In this document: in pieces, positions 25,510 to 33,872 of the stretch
How positions within the stretch are numbered: position 1 is the first letter of the stretch
How the letters are laid out: each line of letters opens with the position of its first letter
Source of the DNA: an uncultured Erythrobacter sp.
GTDB lineage: Bacteria > Pseudomonadota > Alphaproteobacteria > Sphingomonadales > Sphingomonadaceae
NCBI RefSeq assembly: GCF_947492365.1
Contig: NZ_CANLMB010000002.1
Span: forward strand, 558,001-622,000
Direction of reading: 5' to 3'
DNA length: 64,000 nt
Notes under the pieces: model-generated
Database searches by the model: none
What the model saw: the letters and a program-made list of their open reading frames with translations, nothing else
Told to the model about the DNA's origin: nothing
Program-made: the position numbers and the translations under genes

Positions 25510-26540
25510 CCTGGAGCGAGCAGAACCTTCCTAGTGACCACCCGCCAGTAAAGAGCGGCAAGGTCGGCGTGTTGCTGGTCAATCTCGGCACGCCTGATGC
25601 GCCCGATGCGAAGTCGGTGAAGCGCTATCTCAAACAGTTCCTGTCCGACCGGCGCGTGATCGAAATTCCGCCGATTGCGTGGCAGCCGATCCTGCGCGGG
25701 ATCATCCTAAACACGCGGCCCAAGAAAAGCGCCAAGGCCTATAAGAAGGTCTGGACGGATCGCGGATCGCCGCTGGCCGATATCACCTCGCGGCAGGCAG
25801 AGGCGGTGGCGGATGCGCTGGGCGAAGCTGCGGTGGTGGACTACGCCATGCGCTATGGCTCACCGTCGATTGAGCGGCGGATCGGCGAGCTGACCGAAAA
25901 GGGCTGCGACCGCATCCTGATCGCGCCGCTCTATCCGCAATATTGCGCCGCGACGAGCGCGACCGTTTTCGACGAAGTGGCGCGGATCATGGCAGAGCTG
26001 CGCTGGCAACCGGCTTTGCGCTTCCTGCCGCCCTATCACGACGATCCGGCCTATCTCGATGCGCTCGCCCGCGATCTGACGCGGCAGGTTGGCACGCTCG
26101 CCTTCAAGCCCGAAGTGATGCTCTTAAGCTTCCACGGAATGCCGCAGCGCACGCTTGAGCTGGGCGATCCCTATCACTGCCACTGCATGAAGACCTCGCG
26201 GCTTTTGCAGGAACGGCTCGCCGCGCGAGAAGAGTTTGCCGGCGTGCGTTTTGCGACCAGCTTTCAGTCGCGCTTTGGCAAGGCGAAGTGGCTTGAGCCT
26301 GCCACCGACACCACATTGGAGGCGGAGGGCGCCAAGGGCACCAAAGGCCTCGTCGTCGCGGCTCCCGGCTTCTCGGCCGATTGCGTCGAGACGCTCGAAG
26401 AGCTGGCTCTCGAAGGCCGCGACATCTTCCTCGAGGCGGGCGGGAGCGATTATGCGGTTCTCGACTGCCTCAACGTGTCAGCCGACGGGGTGCAGATGCT
26501 CGATCAGGTTGTGCGGCGCGAGCTTTCCGGCTGGCTCTGA
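25506..26540 (+). CDS. hemH: Ferrochelatase
   Basis: 344 residues. It inserts Fe2+ into protoporphyrin IX at the last step of heme synthesis. Family signatures are the N-terminal Val-Leu-Leu-Val-Asn-Leu-Gly-Thr-Pro-Asp and the metal-site His in Leu-Ser-Phe-His-Gly-Met-Pro; the Phe-Gln-Ser-Arg-Phe-Gly segment and a late Glu-rich helix are also present. I chose ATG 25506 because it overlaps the preceding stop as ATGA; the open frame upstream is only antiparallel overlap. Heme supply is relevant to the P450 next door. Confidence 0.95.
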   Translation: MTWSEQNLPSDHPPVKSGKVGVLLVNLGTPDAPDAKSVKRYLKQFLSDRRVIEIPPIAWQPILRGIILNTRPKKSAKAYKKVWTDRGSPLADITSRQAEAVADALGEAAVVDYAMRYGSPSIERRIGELTEKGCDRILIAPLYPQYCAATSATVFDEVARIMAELRWQPALRFLPPYHDDPAYLDALARDLTRQVGTLAFKPEVMLLSFHGMPQRTLELGDPYHCHCMKTSRLLQERLAAREEFAGVRFATSFQSRFGKAKWLEPATDTTLEAEGAKGTKGLVVAAPGFSADCVETLEELALEGRDIFLEAGGSDYAVLDCLNVSADGVQMLDQVVRRELSGWL

Positions 26541-26663
26541 TCTTTGGCCCAACTGGGCGGATTGATCCTATCGTATTCATGCGAGGCTTATTTACACTGT
26601 GGTAAGTTAAGGGCAGGATAGAGCGTTCTTGCTGCCCACCCACACCCTCGGAGTTCGCCTGAA

Positions 26664-28097
26664 ATGGCCACCCTCGCCAATCCTGCCGACAAGCCCGCCG
26701 ACGCTGCCAATGAAGCGCAAAGCTTCGACCATTGGAGCGAAGGTCTGCCCGATGAAGCCGCGATCGCGCATATTCCGGGCGAGGCCGGCTGGCCGCTGGT
26801 GGGCAACACATTCCGCCAGCTCGCCGACCCGCACGGCTTCACCCAGCGCATGGTTGAGAAATACGGCAAGGTTTACAAGACCCACGCCTTTGGCGGCTGG
26901 AATGTTGCGCTGATCGGCGCGGATGCGAACGAGCTGGTGCTGTTCAACAAGGACAAGATCTTCTCCAGCGAACAGGGCTGGGGTCCGGTGCTCGACCAGC
27001 TGTTCCCGCGCGGGCTGATGCTGATCGATTTCGACCACCACCGGATTGACCGGCGCGCACTGTCTATCGCGTTCAAGCCGGGGCCGATGCGGCATTATAT
27101 GGGCTCGCTCAATTCCGGTATCGCGCGTGAGGTTGAAGGCTGGGCCGGTCCGATGAAGTTCCAGCCCGCGATCAAGCAGCTGACGCTCGATCTGGCTGCG
27201 GAGAGCTTTCTCGGCATTCCGTGGGGGCCGGAAGCCGACGCAATCAATCAGGCCTTTGTCGATATGGTGCAGGCCTCGGTCGCGCCAATTCGCACGCCCT
27301 TGCCCTTTACCAAGATGAAAAAGGGCGTCGATGGCCGCGCCTATATGGTCGATTATCTGACCAAGGAAACGCATCGCCGCCGCGCGGAAGGCGCCGATAG
27401 CACTCGGGGCCAGGACATGTTCAGCCAGTTCGCCAATGCGACGCGCGAGGACGGCTCGCTGCTGCCGGTGGACCAGGTGGTCGACCATATGAGCTTCCTG
27501 CTGATGGCCGCGCATGACACGATCACATCCTCTGCGACGTCGATGCTGTTCTACCTTGCGACCCAGAGCGAATGGCAGGAGAAGCTGCGCGAAGAGGTGA
27601 TCGCAGTCACCGGCGGCCCCGACGCAGACGGCAATCCGCGCCCGCTTTCCTACGACGATCTGGGCAAGCTCGATCTGACCGAGATGTTCTTCAAAGAGAC
27701 CCTGCGGATGATCCCCCCTGTCCCCTCCATGCCGCGCCGCGCGCTGAAGGATTTCGAGTTTGGGGGCTATCACATTCCGGCAGGCCAGATGGTCGGTATC
27801 AACATCCACTGGACCCACCATTCGGAGGAATACTGGGACAATCCGGCGGTGTTCGACCCGATGCGCTTCACGCCCGACAAGGTGAAGGCGCGGCACAAAT
27901 ATGCCTGGGTCCCCTTTGGCGGCGGCGCGCATATGTGCCTGGGTCTGCACTTTGCCTATATGCAGGTGAAGGTGCTGATGGTGCAGCTGCTCCAGCGCTA
28001 CCGCGTCAAAGCAGCAGAAGGCTACACGCCCGAATGGCAACCATGGCCGATCCCGCAGCCGAAAGACGGGCTGAGGGTGGAGTTTAAGAGTCTTTGA
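26664..28097 (+). CDS. Cytochrome P450
   Basis: 477 residues, soluble. I-helix Ala-Ala-His-Asp-Thr-Ile-Thr-Ser, K-helix Glu-Thr-Leu-Arg, and the heme loop Phe-Gly-Gly-Gly-Ala-His-Met-Cys425-Leu-Gly with the Cys thiolate ligand. The Pro-Leu-Val-Gly-Asn-Thr start and Arg-Gly-Leu-Met-Leu-Ile-Asp-Phe-Asp-His segment recall bacterial P450s of the CYP120/CYP26-like group acting on lipophilic substrates; the subfamily is not certain. No ferredoxin or reductase gene is adjacent. ATG 26664 follows a 123-bp gap after hemH, which may carry a promoter. Confidence 0.92.
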   Translation: MATLANPADKPADAANEAQSFDHWSEGLPDEAAIAHIPGEAGWPLVGNTFRQLADPHGFTQRMVEKYGKVYKTHAFGGWNVALIGADANELVLFNKDKIFSSEQGWGPVLDQLFPRGLMLIDFDHHRIDRRALSIAFKPGPMRHYMGSLNSGIAREVEGWAGPMKFQPAIKQLTLDLAAESFLGIPWGPEADAINQAFVDMVQASVAPIRTPLPFTKMKKGVDGRAYMVDYLTKETHRRRAEGADSTRGQDMFSQFANATREDGSLLPVDQVVDHMSFLLMAAHDTITSSATSMLFYLATQSEWQEKLREEVIAVTGGPDADGNPRPLSYDDLGKLDLTEMFFKETLRMIPPVPSMPRRALKDFEFGGYHIPAGQMVGINIHWTHHSEEYWDNPAVFDPMRFTPDKVKARHKYAWVPFGGGAHMCLGLHFAYMQVKVLMVQLLQRYRVKAAEGYTPEWQPWPIPQPKDGLRVEFKSL

Positions 28098-28101
28098 TTT
28101 C

Positions 28102-28219
28102 CGCAGCGGCTCCGCGCTGCGATTTCCTCGCTCATGCGACCTAAAGGTCGCGTCGCTGCGGGCGGGCGGTCGCCCTTGCGGTTGCTACGCAACCGTCTGG
28201 TGATCTTCAGTGAGATCAC
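28102..28219. repeat. Structured intergenic repeat (family R1, third copy)
   Basis: Same order as 1189-1261: hairpin 28102-28121 (7-bp stem CGCAGCG), linker TCCTCGCT at 28125-28132, hairpin 28136-28151 (6-bp stem GCGACC, loop TAAA), conserved core about 28154-28178, then hairpins 28179-28195 (7-bp stem CGGTTGC) and 28200-28219 (7-bp stem GTGATCT). Stem sequences differ from the other copies while the linker and core are kept. Lies between the converging P450 and DUF1674 genes. Confidence 0.78.
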
Positions 28220-28225
28220 TAGCCC

Positions 28226-28396
28226 TCAAAAATCCACCGCGATCCCGTCCTTCTCCCAGTCGCCATAGCGGGTGGGGGAGAGCTTCTCGTCGTGCTTCAC
28301 CGGCTTCGGCTCGGGCGCGGGGTCGTTGGACCAGTGCGCGGGCTTCTTGAAGGTCTTAGCTGCCCGAGACTTCTGGGGGGATTTTTGTTTGGTCAT
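28226..28396 (-). CDS. DUF1674 / SDHAF4-like succinate dehydrogenase assembly factor
   Basis: 56 residues, too short for many ORF filters. The translated C-terminus Pro-Thr-Arg-Tyr-Gly-Asp-Trp-Glu-Lys-Asp-Gly-Ile-Ala-Val-Asp-Phe is the diagnostic DUF1674 ending, preceded by a Lys/Pro-rich N-terminus. The mitochondrial homologue Sdh8/SDHAF4 binds FAD-loaded SdhA and protects the assembly intermediate; the bacterial role is assumed similar. ATG at 28396, divergent from the RNA methyltransferase gene by about 60 bp. Confidence 0.9.
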   Translation of the reverse strand: MTKQKSPQKSRAAKTFKKPAHWSNDPAPEPKPVKHDEKLSPTRYGDWEKDGIAVDF

Positions 28397-28455
28397 GTCG
28401 CTTTATCCATGCGCGCGCTGGCGCTTGGTTGCAAGCACGGTTAGAGCCGCGCGCG

Positions 28456-29703
28456 ATGGCTCAACCTTCCGGAATTCACGCGCGCCGCGCCGCGCTCAAA
28501 ATGCTCGACGCGGTTATGCGCCGGGGCGAGACGCTCGAACAAGCGGCGCCCTCTGCCTTGCGCGATGTGCGCGACGGCAAGGACCAGGCCTTGGCGCGCG
28601 CGATTGCGGGGGAAAGCCTGCGCTGGCTTACCGATATCGACGCTCTGATCGACAGCGCGACCAAGAAACGCCTGCCTGACGATGCCAAGCCGCGCATGGT
28701 GCTGCGCATGATGCTGGCCCAAGCGCTCAGGCTGGAGACACCGCCGCACGCAGTGCTCGCCACGGGGCTGGACTTGCTCTCTGGCGGGCCGAGGCGGCTT
28801 GCGCATGGGGTGTTTTCAACGCTGACCAAGCGCGAAGTGACTTTGCCCGAAGTGCCGACCTTGCCCGAACGGGTGGTGGAGCGCTGGGGTGAGCGCGCTG
28901 CGCCCATCGCCGCCGGTCTGGTCCACCCGCCCGAAGTTGATCTGGCGCTTTTGCGGCCAGAGGAAACCGCCGAATGGCAGGCGAAGCTGGGCGGGATCAG
29001 CCTCGCCACGGGCCATGTCCGCGTGCCGCGCGGGACGCCGGTTGAACAGCTTGCCGGTTATGACGACGGCGCGTGGTGGGTGCAGGACCTCGCCGCGCAG
29101 ATCGCGCCGTCGCTGCTGGGTGCTGGGGAAGGCAGGCACGCGCTTGACCTCTGCGCTGCGCCGGGCGGCAAGACGATGGCGCTCGCAGCAGCGGGCTTCG
29201 AAGTGACCGCGCTCGACATGTCGAAGCGCCGTCTTGATGTGCTCAAGGCCAACCTCAAACGCACTGGCCTCAAGGCCTCGCCCGTGCGCGCCGATGCGAT
29301 GGCGTGGGAGCCGAAGCACCAATTCGACGTGATCCTGCTCGACGCGCCGTGCACCGCGACCGGCACCTGCCGCCGCCACCCCGACGTGCTCCACCGCATC
29401 GGCCCGCGCCAGATCGGCGAGATGATCGAGCTCCAGCAATCGCTGCTGCTGCGCGCGGTCGCGTGGCTGAAGCCCGGAGGCACACTGCTCTATGCGGTGT
29501 GCTCGCTGGAGGCCGAAGAGGGCGAGGAACAGGCGGCGTGGCTGAGCGAAAACAGCGATCTCGCGCTTGCACCGATCACCGCAGAAGAACTTCCCGCTGG
29601 CCTGAAGCCCTCAGCAGAAGGCTGGCTGCGTACCGATCCGGCAATGCTGGCCGATCAGGGCGGGCTCGACGGGTTCTTTATCGCCCGCTGGAAGAAGCGC
29701 TAG
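28456..29703 (+). CDS. RsmB/NOP2-family RNA m5C methyltransferase
   Basis: 415 residues. N-terminal NusB-like helical domain (about 5-130) followed by a SAM-dependent methyltransferase domain with Cys-Ala-Ala-Pro-Gly-Gly-Lys-Thr, Asp-Ala-Pro-Cys299-Thr-Ala-Thr-Gly (motif IV) and Val-Cys349-Ser-Leu-Glu (motif VI), the two cysteines used in 5-methylcytosine formation. RsmB methylates C967 of 16S rRNA in E. coli. ATG 28456 (Met-Ala-Gln-Pro) is preferred over an upstream in-frame start. Its end overlaps the converging gene by 4 bp. Confidence 0.92.
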   Translation: MAQPSGIHARRAALKMLDAVMRRGETLEQAAPSALRDVRDGKDQALARAIAGESLRWLTDIDALIDSATKKRLPDDAKPRMVLRMMLAQALRLETPPHAVLATGLDLLSGGPRRLAHGVFSTLTKREVTLPEVPTLPERVVERWGERAAPIAAGLVHPPEVDLALLRPEETAEWQAKLGGISLATGHVRVPRGTPVEQLAGYDDGAWWVQDLAAQIAPSLLGAGEGRHALDLCAAPGGKTMALAAAGFEVTALDMSKRRLDVLKANLKRTGLKASPVRADAMAWEPKHQFDVILLDAPCTATGTCRRHPDVLHRIGPRQIGEMIELQQSLLLRAVAWLKPGGTLLYAVCSLEAEEGEEQAAWLSENSDLALAPITAEELPAGLKPSAEGWLRTDPAMLADQGGLDGFFIARWKKR

Positions 29704-30539
29704 CCCCACTCCATCGCGATTTTCGCGCAGGATCGCTCAAGCTGCGACACGGTGAGTTCAACACTGCTCGCTGATGGCCGCTCGATCGCGATGTCGATCC
29801 GCGTGCCCAGCTCGATATAGCGGTGCATGTCCATCTCGGCCCCTGTGATGGTGTGCGCGATGGTGCGCGCCTCGCCCTCGCTCACCAGATAGGCCGCTTG
29901 CCGCCCGATCTCGGCCAGATGCGGCGCGTTCACATGATCGCCTGAACCGCTGAAATAGGGATGGCCCGGCATCAGGCCGTTCTCGCGCGTGACCAGAGCG
30001 GCGCTGCGGAGCGTGCCGCCGACTTCCTCCAGTGGCGCGAGCAAGGGAGGTTCCGCCTCCGGCAGTCCCAGAGCCTCGCGCGGGGCATAGGTGAAGGTGC
30101 TGTGGTCAGGCGCGGAGCTTCGCACATCGGCTTTGGACTTGCCGCGCCAGCTTTCGAAATTGCGCGTGCGGAACACCACACCCTTGCCGCGAATGCGCGT
30201 GATCAGCCGGTCCTGCGCATCGAACAGGCGGGTGCAGAAATCGAGCTTGTCGCCCTCTCCGGTCCGCTCAAACACGCCGCGAACAGCCATTCCCGCATCG
30301 CGGTCGCCCAGCACCCAATCGGTCCAGGTGAGCGCGCTCCACTTGCTGTCATCGCGGGTGCGCGCTGCCTGGGTCGCGCCGACGCTGCACCAGAAATTCT
30401 GGGTCTGGATCACCAGCGGATGCTGCGCGGGAAGCGCCAGCCATGGCCATTCGCCGCTATCGGTCGAGCAGGTGAAGGCGACCGAACCGCCTGGCTCTAT
30501 CGCGCAATCGGAGACATAGGATCGATCGAGCGCGGGCAT
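29700..30539 (-). CDS. Unknown protein with possible AfsA-like hotdog domain
   Basis: 279 residues, no signal peptide. The segment His-Pro-Tyr-Phe then Gly-Asp-His-Val-Asn-Ala-Pro-His-Leu-Ala-Glu-Ile-Gly-Arg-Gln-Ala-Ala (about 205-225) resembles the hotdog core of the A-factor biosynthesis (AfsA) family, in which Asp-His-Val precedes the central helix. The rest is unfamiliar, so the assignment is tentative and no reaction can be given. It converges on the RNA methyltransferase gene with a 4-bp overlap and lies 7 bp downstream of msrA on the same strand, probably in one transcript. Confidence 0.6.
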   Translation of the reverse strand: MPALDRSYVSDCAIEPGGSVAFTCSTDSGEWPWLALPAQHPLVIQTQNFWCSVGATQAARTRDDSKWSALTWTDWVLGDRDAGMAVRGVFERTGEGDKLDFCTRLFDAQDRLITRIRGKGVVFRTRNFESWRGKSKADVRSSAPDHSTFTYAPREALGLPEAEPPLLAPLEEVGGTLRSAALVTRENGLMPGHPYFSGSGDHVNAPHLAEIGRQAAYLVSEGEARTIAHTITGAEMDMHRYIELGTRIDIAIERPSASSVELTVSQLERSCAKIAMEWG

Positions 30540-30546
30540 GGCTGCC

Positions 30547-31074
30547 CTAGTCCTTCACATATTTCTGGAAGCTCTTGCGCAGCTTCATGATCTTGGGCGG
30601 GATCACCGCGAGGCAATAGGGATTGCGCTGGCCTTCGCCGTCCCAATATTCCTGATGGTAATCCTCTGCCGGATACCATTCTGCGGGGCCTTCCACGGTG
30701 GTGACAGCCGTGCCGGAATTGTCCGCATTCCAGCGTTCGATTGCGGCCTCCGCCTCTGCCTTCTGATCGTCCGACAAAGGGAAGATCGCGCTGCGATATT
30801 GGGTGCCGACATCATTGCCCTGCCGGTTCAGCTGGGTCGGATCATGGGTGCCGAGGAAGACGTCGTAAATCTCGGGTAGAGTGATTTGCGCGGGGTCAAA
30901 GGTAACGCGGATACCCTCGGCATGGCCGGTCGATCCGGTGCAGACCTCTTTGTAGGTCGGGCTGGCGACATGCCCGCCAATATAGCCGCTTTCGACTTCG
31001 CTCACGCCGATGACATCGCGGAACACCGCTTCGGTGCACCAGAAACATCCGCCTGCGATGATTGCCTGTTCCAT
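30547..31074 (-). CDS. msrA: Peptide-methionine (S)-S-oxide reductase
   Basis: 175 residues. Catalytic motif Gly-Gly-Cys10-Phe-Trp-Cys13 at the N-terminus, followed by Gly-Tyr-Ile-Gly-Gly and Tyr-Lys-Glu-Val-Cys, then Gly-His-Ala-Glu-Gly; all diagnostic of MsrA. Cytoplasmic repair of S-methionine sulfoxide, complementing MsrB at 7420-7824. The C-terminal Lys-Ser-Phe-Gln-Lys-Tyr-Val-Lys-Asp tail lacks a resolving Cys pair. Likely cotranscribed with the unknown gene 7 bp downstream. Confidence 0.95.
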   Translation of the reverse strand: MEQAIIAGGCFWCTEAVFRDVIGVSEVESGYIGGHVASPTYKEVCTGSTGHAEGIRVTFDPAQITLPEIYDVFLGTHDPTQLNRQGNDVGTQYRSAIFPLSDDQKAEAEAAIERWNADNSGTAVTTVEGPAEWYPAEDYHQEYWDGEGQRNPYCLAVIPPKIMKLRKSFQKYVKD

Positions 31075-31221
31075 ACCGCTCTGATCTCCTTTTCGATGAA
31101 CGACATAGTGCGGACGACAGGGATTGCCAGAGCGACCAGCCCTCGCAGCAGCGCATCTTGTCTTTCGCCCGCCTTGGCGTCAGGAGGTAGCCACGTATTT
31201 CGACTGGAGAGGACTGAACCC

Positions 31222-32085
31222 ATGAAACTTGCCCTTTTGGCTCCCATCGCCGCGCTTGCCGCCGGTACCGCGCTTGTCACTTTTTCCGGCCCGCTGGCCG
31301 CCGAAGCACACACCGACACTGCTGCTCCGACGCTTGAACAAGTGCTCGCAATGGAACATCGCGACGATGATCGTGCGCGCGACCAATATCGCCGCCCTGC
31401 TGAAACACTGGCGTTTTTTCAGGTTGAACCGACCATGACCGTGGCCGAATATGGACCGGGCGGCGCATGGTACACCCGCGTGCTCGCGCCGTGGATCATG
31501 CCGCAGGGCACTTACATTGCCTTCAACGGAGACAGCGACGCGCGCACCTATCGCAGCCGTGCGCAAGAGGCTCGCTCCAAGGCTTGGACCGAAAACTTCA
31601 TCCGCGGGATGGAAGAGGGATCGGGCATGGAAGTTGACCCCAATACCGTGTTCGAAATCGATGAGATGCCTGAAAGCGTCCACGGCACGGTCGACCGCGT
31701 GTTGATCTTCCGCTCGATGCACGGCCTTGCCAATGGCAACGTCGCTGATGATGTGCTCGACGCCGTGCGCACCATGCTGAAGGATGACGGCATGGTCGGC
31801 GTGGTCCAGCACCGCAAACCCGATGATGCACCGGATTACGATTACGGCTCTGCGCTTGGCTATATGAAGACCGCGCAAGTCGTCGCGATCTTTGCCGCCA
31901 ACGGCTTTGAATTGGTCGATTCTTCCGAGATCAACGCCAATCCGAACGATCCAGCGGACTGGGCGCGCGGCGTGTGGACGCTGCCGCCCGTGCTGACCAC
32001 CGGCGAAGATGACCCGCGCCGTGCCGAATATCTCGCCATCGGCGAAAGCGACCGGATGACGCTGCTCTTCCGCAAGGCCGACTAA
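31222..32085 (+). CDS. Exported SAM-methyltransferase-fold protein
   Basis: 287 residues. Residues 1-27 form a Sec-type signal peptide (Lys then Leu/Ala-rich, ending Ala-Glu-Ala-His), which is odd for an enzyme needing cytoplasmic SAM. The following domain contains Val-Ala-Glu-Tyr-Gly-Pro-Gly-Gly-Ala-Trp-Tyr, a variant SAM motif I, and Met-Leu-Lys-Asp-Asp-Gly-Met-Val-Gly-Val-Val-Gln-His. ATG 31222 has GGAGAGGA upstream; the open frame before it is rejected. I know this exported type from alphaproteobacterial genomes but not its role. Confidence 0.8.
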   Translation: MKLALLAPIAALAAGTALVTFSGPLAAEAHTDTAAPTLEQVLAMEHRDDDRARDQYRRPAETLAFFQVEPTMTVAEYGPGGAWYTRVLAPWIMPQGTYIAFNGDSDARTYRSRAQEARSKAWTENFIRGMEEGSGMEVDPNTVFEIDEMPESVHGTVDRVLIFRSMHGLANGNVADDVLDAVRTMLKDDGMVGVVQHRKPDDAPDYDYGSALGYMKTAQVVAIFAANGFELVDSSEINANPNDPADWARGVWTLPPVLTTGEDDPRRAEYLAIGESDRMTLLFRKAD

Positions 32086-32103
32086 ATCGCTATCGGGCGG
32101 CGC

Positions 32104-32979
32104 ATGAGCACACTCACTGTCGCCGCCCTTCAGCTCCCGCTTGCAAGCGAGGACGAGGCCGAAAATATCGCTGCGGTTGCCGCATTGGTCGAAGAGGCCG
32201 CTGCGCGCGGGGCAAAGCTTGTCCTGCCGCCAGAGCTCTTTTCCGGCCCCTATTTCTGCCGCGAGGAAGACGAGGCGCTGTTCGCGCTCGCCCGCCCTAC
32301 GGCAGAGCATCCCTCGGTGCTGGCGATGCAGGAACTGGCAGCGAAGCACGCAATTGCGATCCCGACCAGCTTCTTTGAGCGCGACGGGCATCATTATTAC
32401 AACACGCTCGCCATGATCGGAGCCGACGGCGCGATTGCGGGCACTTACCGCAAGAGCCACATTCCCGATGGTCCGGGCTATGAGGAAAAGTTCTACTTCC
32501 GCCCCGGCAATGACGGGTTCAAGGTCTGGGACGTCGCCGCCGATGATGGCAGCACGGTGCGCATCGGCGTCGGCATTTGCTGGGACCAGTGGTATCCCGA
32601 ATGCGCGCGGGTGATGGCGCTCAAAGGGGCGGAAGTTTTGCTCTACCCCACCGCCATCGGCTCTGAGCCCTATGATGCCGACCTTGACACCAGCCGCATG
32701 TGGCGGCGCGCGATGATCGGCCATGCGGTGTCGAACTGCATGCCGGTGATGGCCGCCAATCGGATCGGAACTGAAGGCCCAGAGGGCGCGCAAAGCTTTT
32801 ACGGCCATTCCTTCATCAGCGACGAATGGGGCGATCTGCTCGCCAGTTTCGGCGCTGAGGAGACAGGCGTTCTCACCGCGGCGCTCGATCTCGCGCAGGC
32901 GGCCAAACACCGCGCGGGCATGGGATTCTTCCGCGATCGCCGCCCGCAGCTTTATTCGCGCATCGCCGAAGACATCTAA
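32104..32979 (+). CDS. aguB: Nitrilase-superfamily amidase, probably N-carbamoylputrescine amidase
   Basis: 291 residues. Catalytic triad Glu44 (Pro-Pro-Glu-Leu-Phe), Lys117 (Tyr-Arg-Lys-Ser-His-Ile-Pro) and Cys159 (Gly-Ile-Cys-Trp-Asp-Gln-Trp-Tyr-Pro-Glu). The last motif and Phe-Tyr-Gly-His-Ser-Phe-Ile are typical of the enzyme that converts N-carbamoylputrescine to putrescine in the agmatine route. Agmatine deiminase (aguA) is not in the window, so substrate is inferred. Starts 18 bp after the preceding gene. Confidence 0.85.
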   Translation: MSTLTVAALQLPLASEDEAENIAAVAALVEEAAARGAKLVLPPELFSGPYFCREEDEALFALARPTAEHPSVLAMQELAAKHAIAIPTSFFERDGHHYYNTLAMIGADGAIAGTYRKSHIPDGPGYEEKFYFRPGNDGFKVWDVAADDGSTVRIGVGICWDQWYPECARVMALKGAEVLLYPTAIGSEPYDADLDTSRMWRRAMIGHAVSNCMPVMAANRIGTEGPEGAQSFYGHSFISDEWGDLLASFGAEETGVLTAALDLAQAAKHRAGMGFFRDRRPQLYSRIAEDI

Positions 32980-33007
32980 GTCCGTTCGGCTTTCGTAACT
33001 CCTTATC

Positions 33008-33496
33008 GTGATACACACCTATCTGATCGCGCTGGGCAGCAATATGCGCTCGCACCGCCACGGGCCACCGCGCGAAGTGCTGGCGCGTGCGGCGGAAATG
33101 ATTTCGCTTGTCGGGATCGAAGTGGTCGCGGTCGCAAAGCCGATTGCGAGCCGCCCGATTGGCCCTTCCAGCCGCGAATATGCCAATGGAGCCGCGATTG
33201 TGCGCGGCACGATGGAGCCGCGCGGCATGCTGCTGCTGATGCAGGATATCGAGCGCAAATTCGGGCGCGAGCGGCGCGGACAACGCTGGCGTGCGCGGGT
33301 GCTGGACCTCGACATCGTGCTTTGGAGCGGGGGCACTTATCACTCGCCCGAGCTCACCATCCCGCACCCCGAATTTCGCCACCGCGATTTCGTGCTGGGT
33401 CCGGCGGCGAGCATTGCAGGCGATTGGCGCGACCCGGAAACCGGGCTGAGTGTGCGGCAACTCGCCGCTCGGCTGGCGAAGGGCGCCCCAAGATAG
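33008..33496 (+). CDS. folK: 6-hydroxymethyl-7,8-dihydropterin pyrophosphokinase
   Basis: 162 residues. It transfers pyrophosphate from ATP to hydroxymethyldihydropterin in folate synthesis. Signatures are Ile-Ala-Leu-Gly-Ser-Asn-Met at the N-terminus, Arg-Trp-Arg-Ala-Arg-Val-Leu-Asp-Leu-Asp-Ile-Val (Mg-binding Asp pair) and Ile-Pro-His-Pro. GTG start at 33008. About 200 bp without a gene separate it from tRNA-Lys. Confidence 0.92.
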   Translation: MIHTYLIALGSNMRSHRHGPPREVLARAAEMISLVGIEVVAVAKPIASRPIGPSSREYANGAAIVRGTMEPRGMLLLMQDIERKFGRERRGQRWRARVLDLDIVLWSGGTYHSPELTIPHPEFRHRDFVLGPAASIAGDWRDPETGLSVRQLAARLAKGAPR

Positions 33497-33698
33497 AACA
33501 AGGCATTGAAAATTGGCCCGCCAGTTACTCCGCAAGGCGCACCGGCCAAGTGCAAGATCGGCGAAGATTGGGCAATCATTGACGCCGAGCGAAGCGGCAA
33601 TTTCGCCGCCCGCGCAAGTCACGCTTGACGGTGAGGCCGACCCTGCCTAGGTGAGCGCTCCGCACAGCGCCGCGAACCGCCGCGCCGTGACCCTCAGG

Positions 33699-33774
33699 GG
33701 GCCCTTAGCTCAGTCGGTAGAGCAACTGACTTTTAATCAGTAGGTCGCTGGTTCGAACCCAGCAGGGCTCACCA
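33699..33774 (+). tRNA. tRNA-Lys (anticodon UUU)
   Basis: 76 nt including encoded CCA. Acceptor GGGCCCT pairs with AGGGCTC (one G-U), D-arm GCTC/GAGC, anticodon arm ACTGA-CTTTTAA-TCAGT with TTT, T-arm GCTGG-TTCGAAC-CCAGC. Its 3' part (from 33726) is exactly duplicated at 41625-41675, so it is the intact gene regenerated by an integrated element. Confidence 0.97.
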
Positions 33775-33776
33775 TC
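33726..33776 (+). repeat. attL direct repeat (within tRNA-Lys)
   Basis: 51 bp from CTGACTTTTAATCAG through the CCA end plus TC; identical to 41625-41675. It starts in the 5' strand of the anticodon stem, a usual crossover region for tRNA-targeting tyrosine integrases. Confidence 0.93.
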
Positions 33777-33872
33777 CATCCTCCTGAAATACAAGAGAAA
33801 CTTAATGTCCTTGCCTCTCAGGAGGTGGTGGAGGGCGAAGTGGCAACCGCAAGGCAACCACTCCGCAGGAAA

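Noticed and set aside
26607-28040. 477-codon minus-strand frame opposite the P450 gene
   Set aside because: Antisense to a complete P450; composition typical of shadow frames.
31180-33018. 612-codon minus-strand frame opposite the methyltransferase-like and amidase genes
   Set aside because: Covers two complete sense genes and shows no motif.
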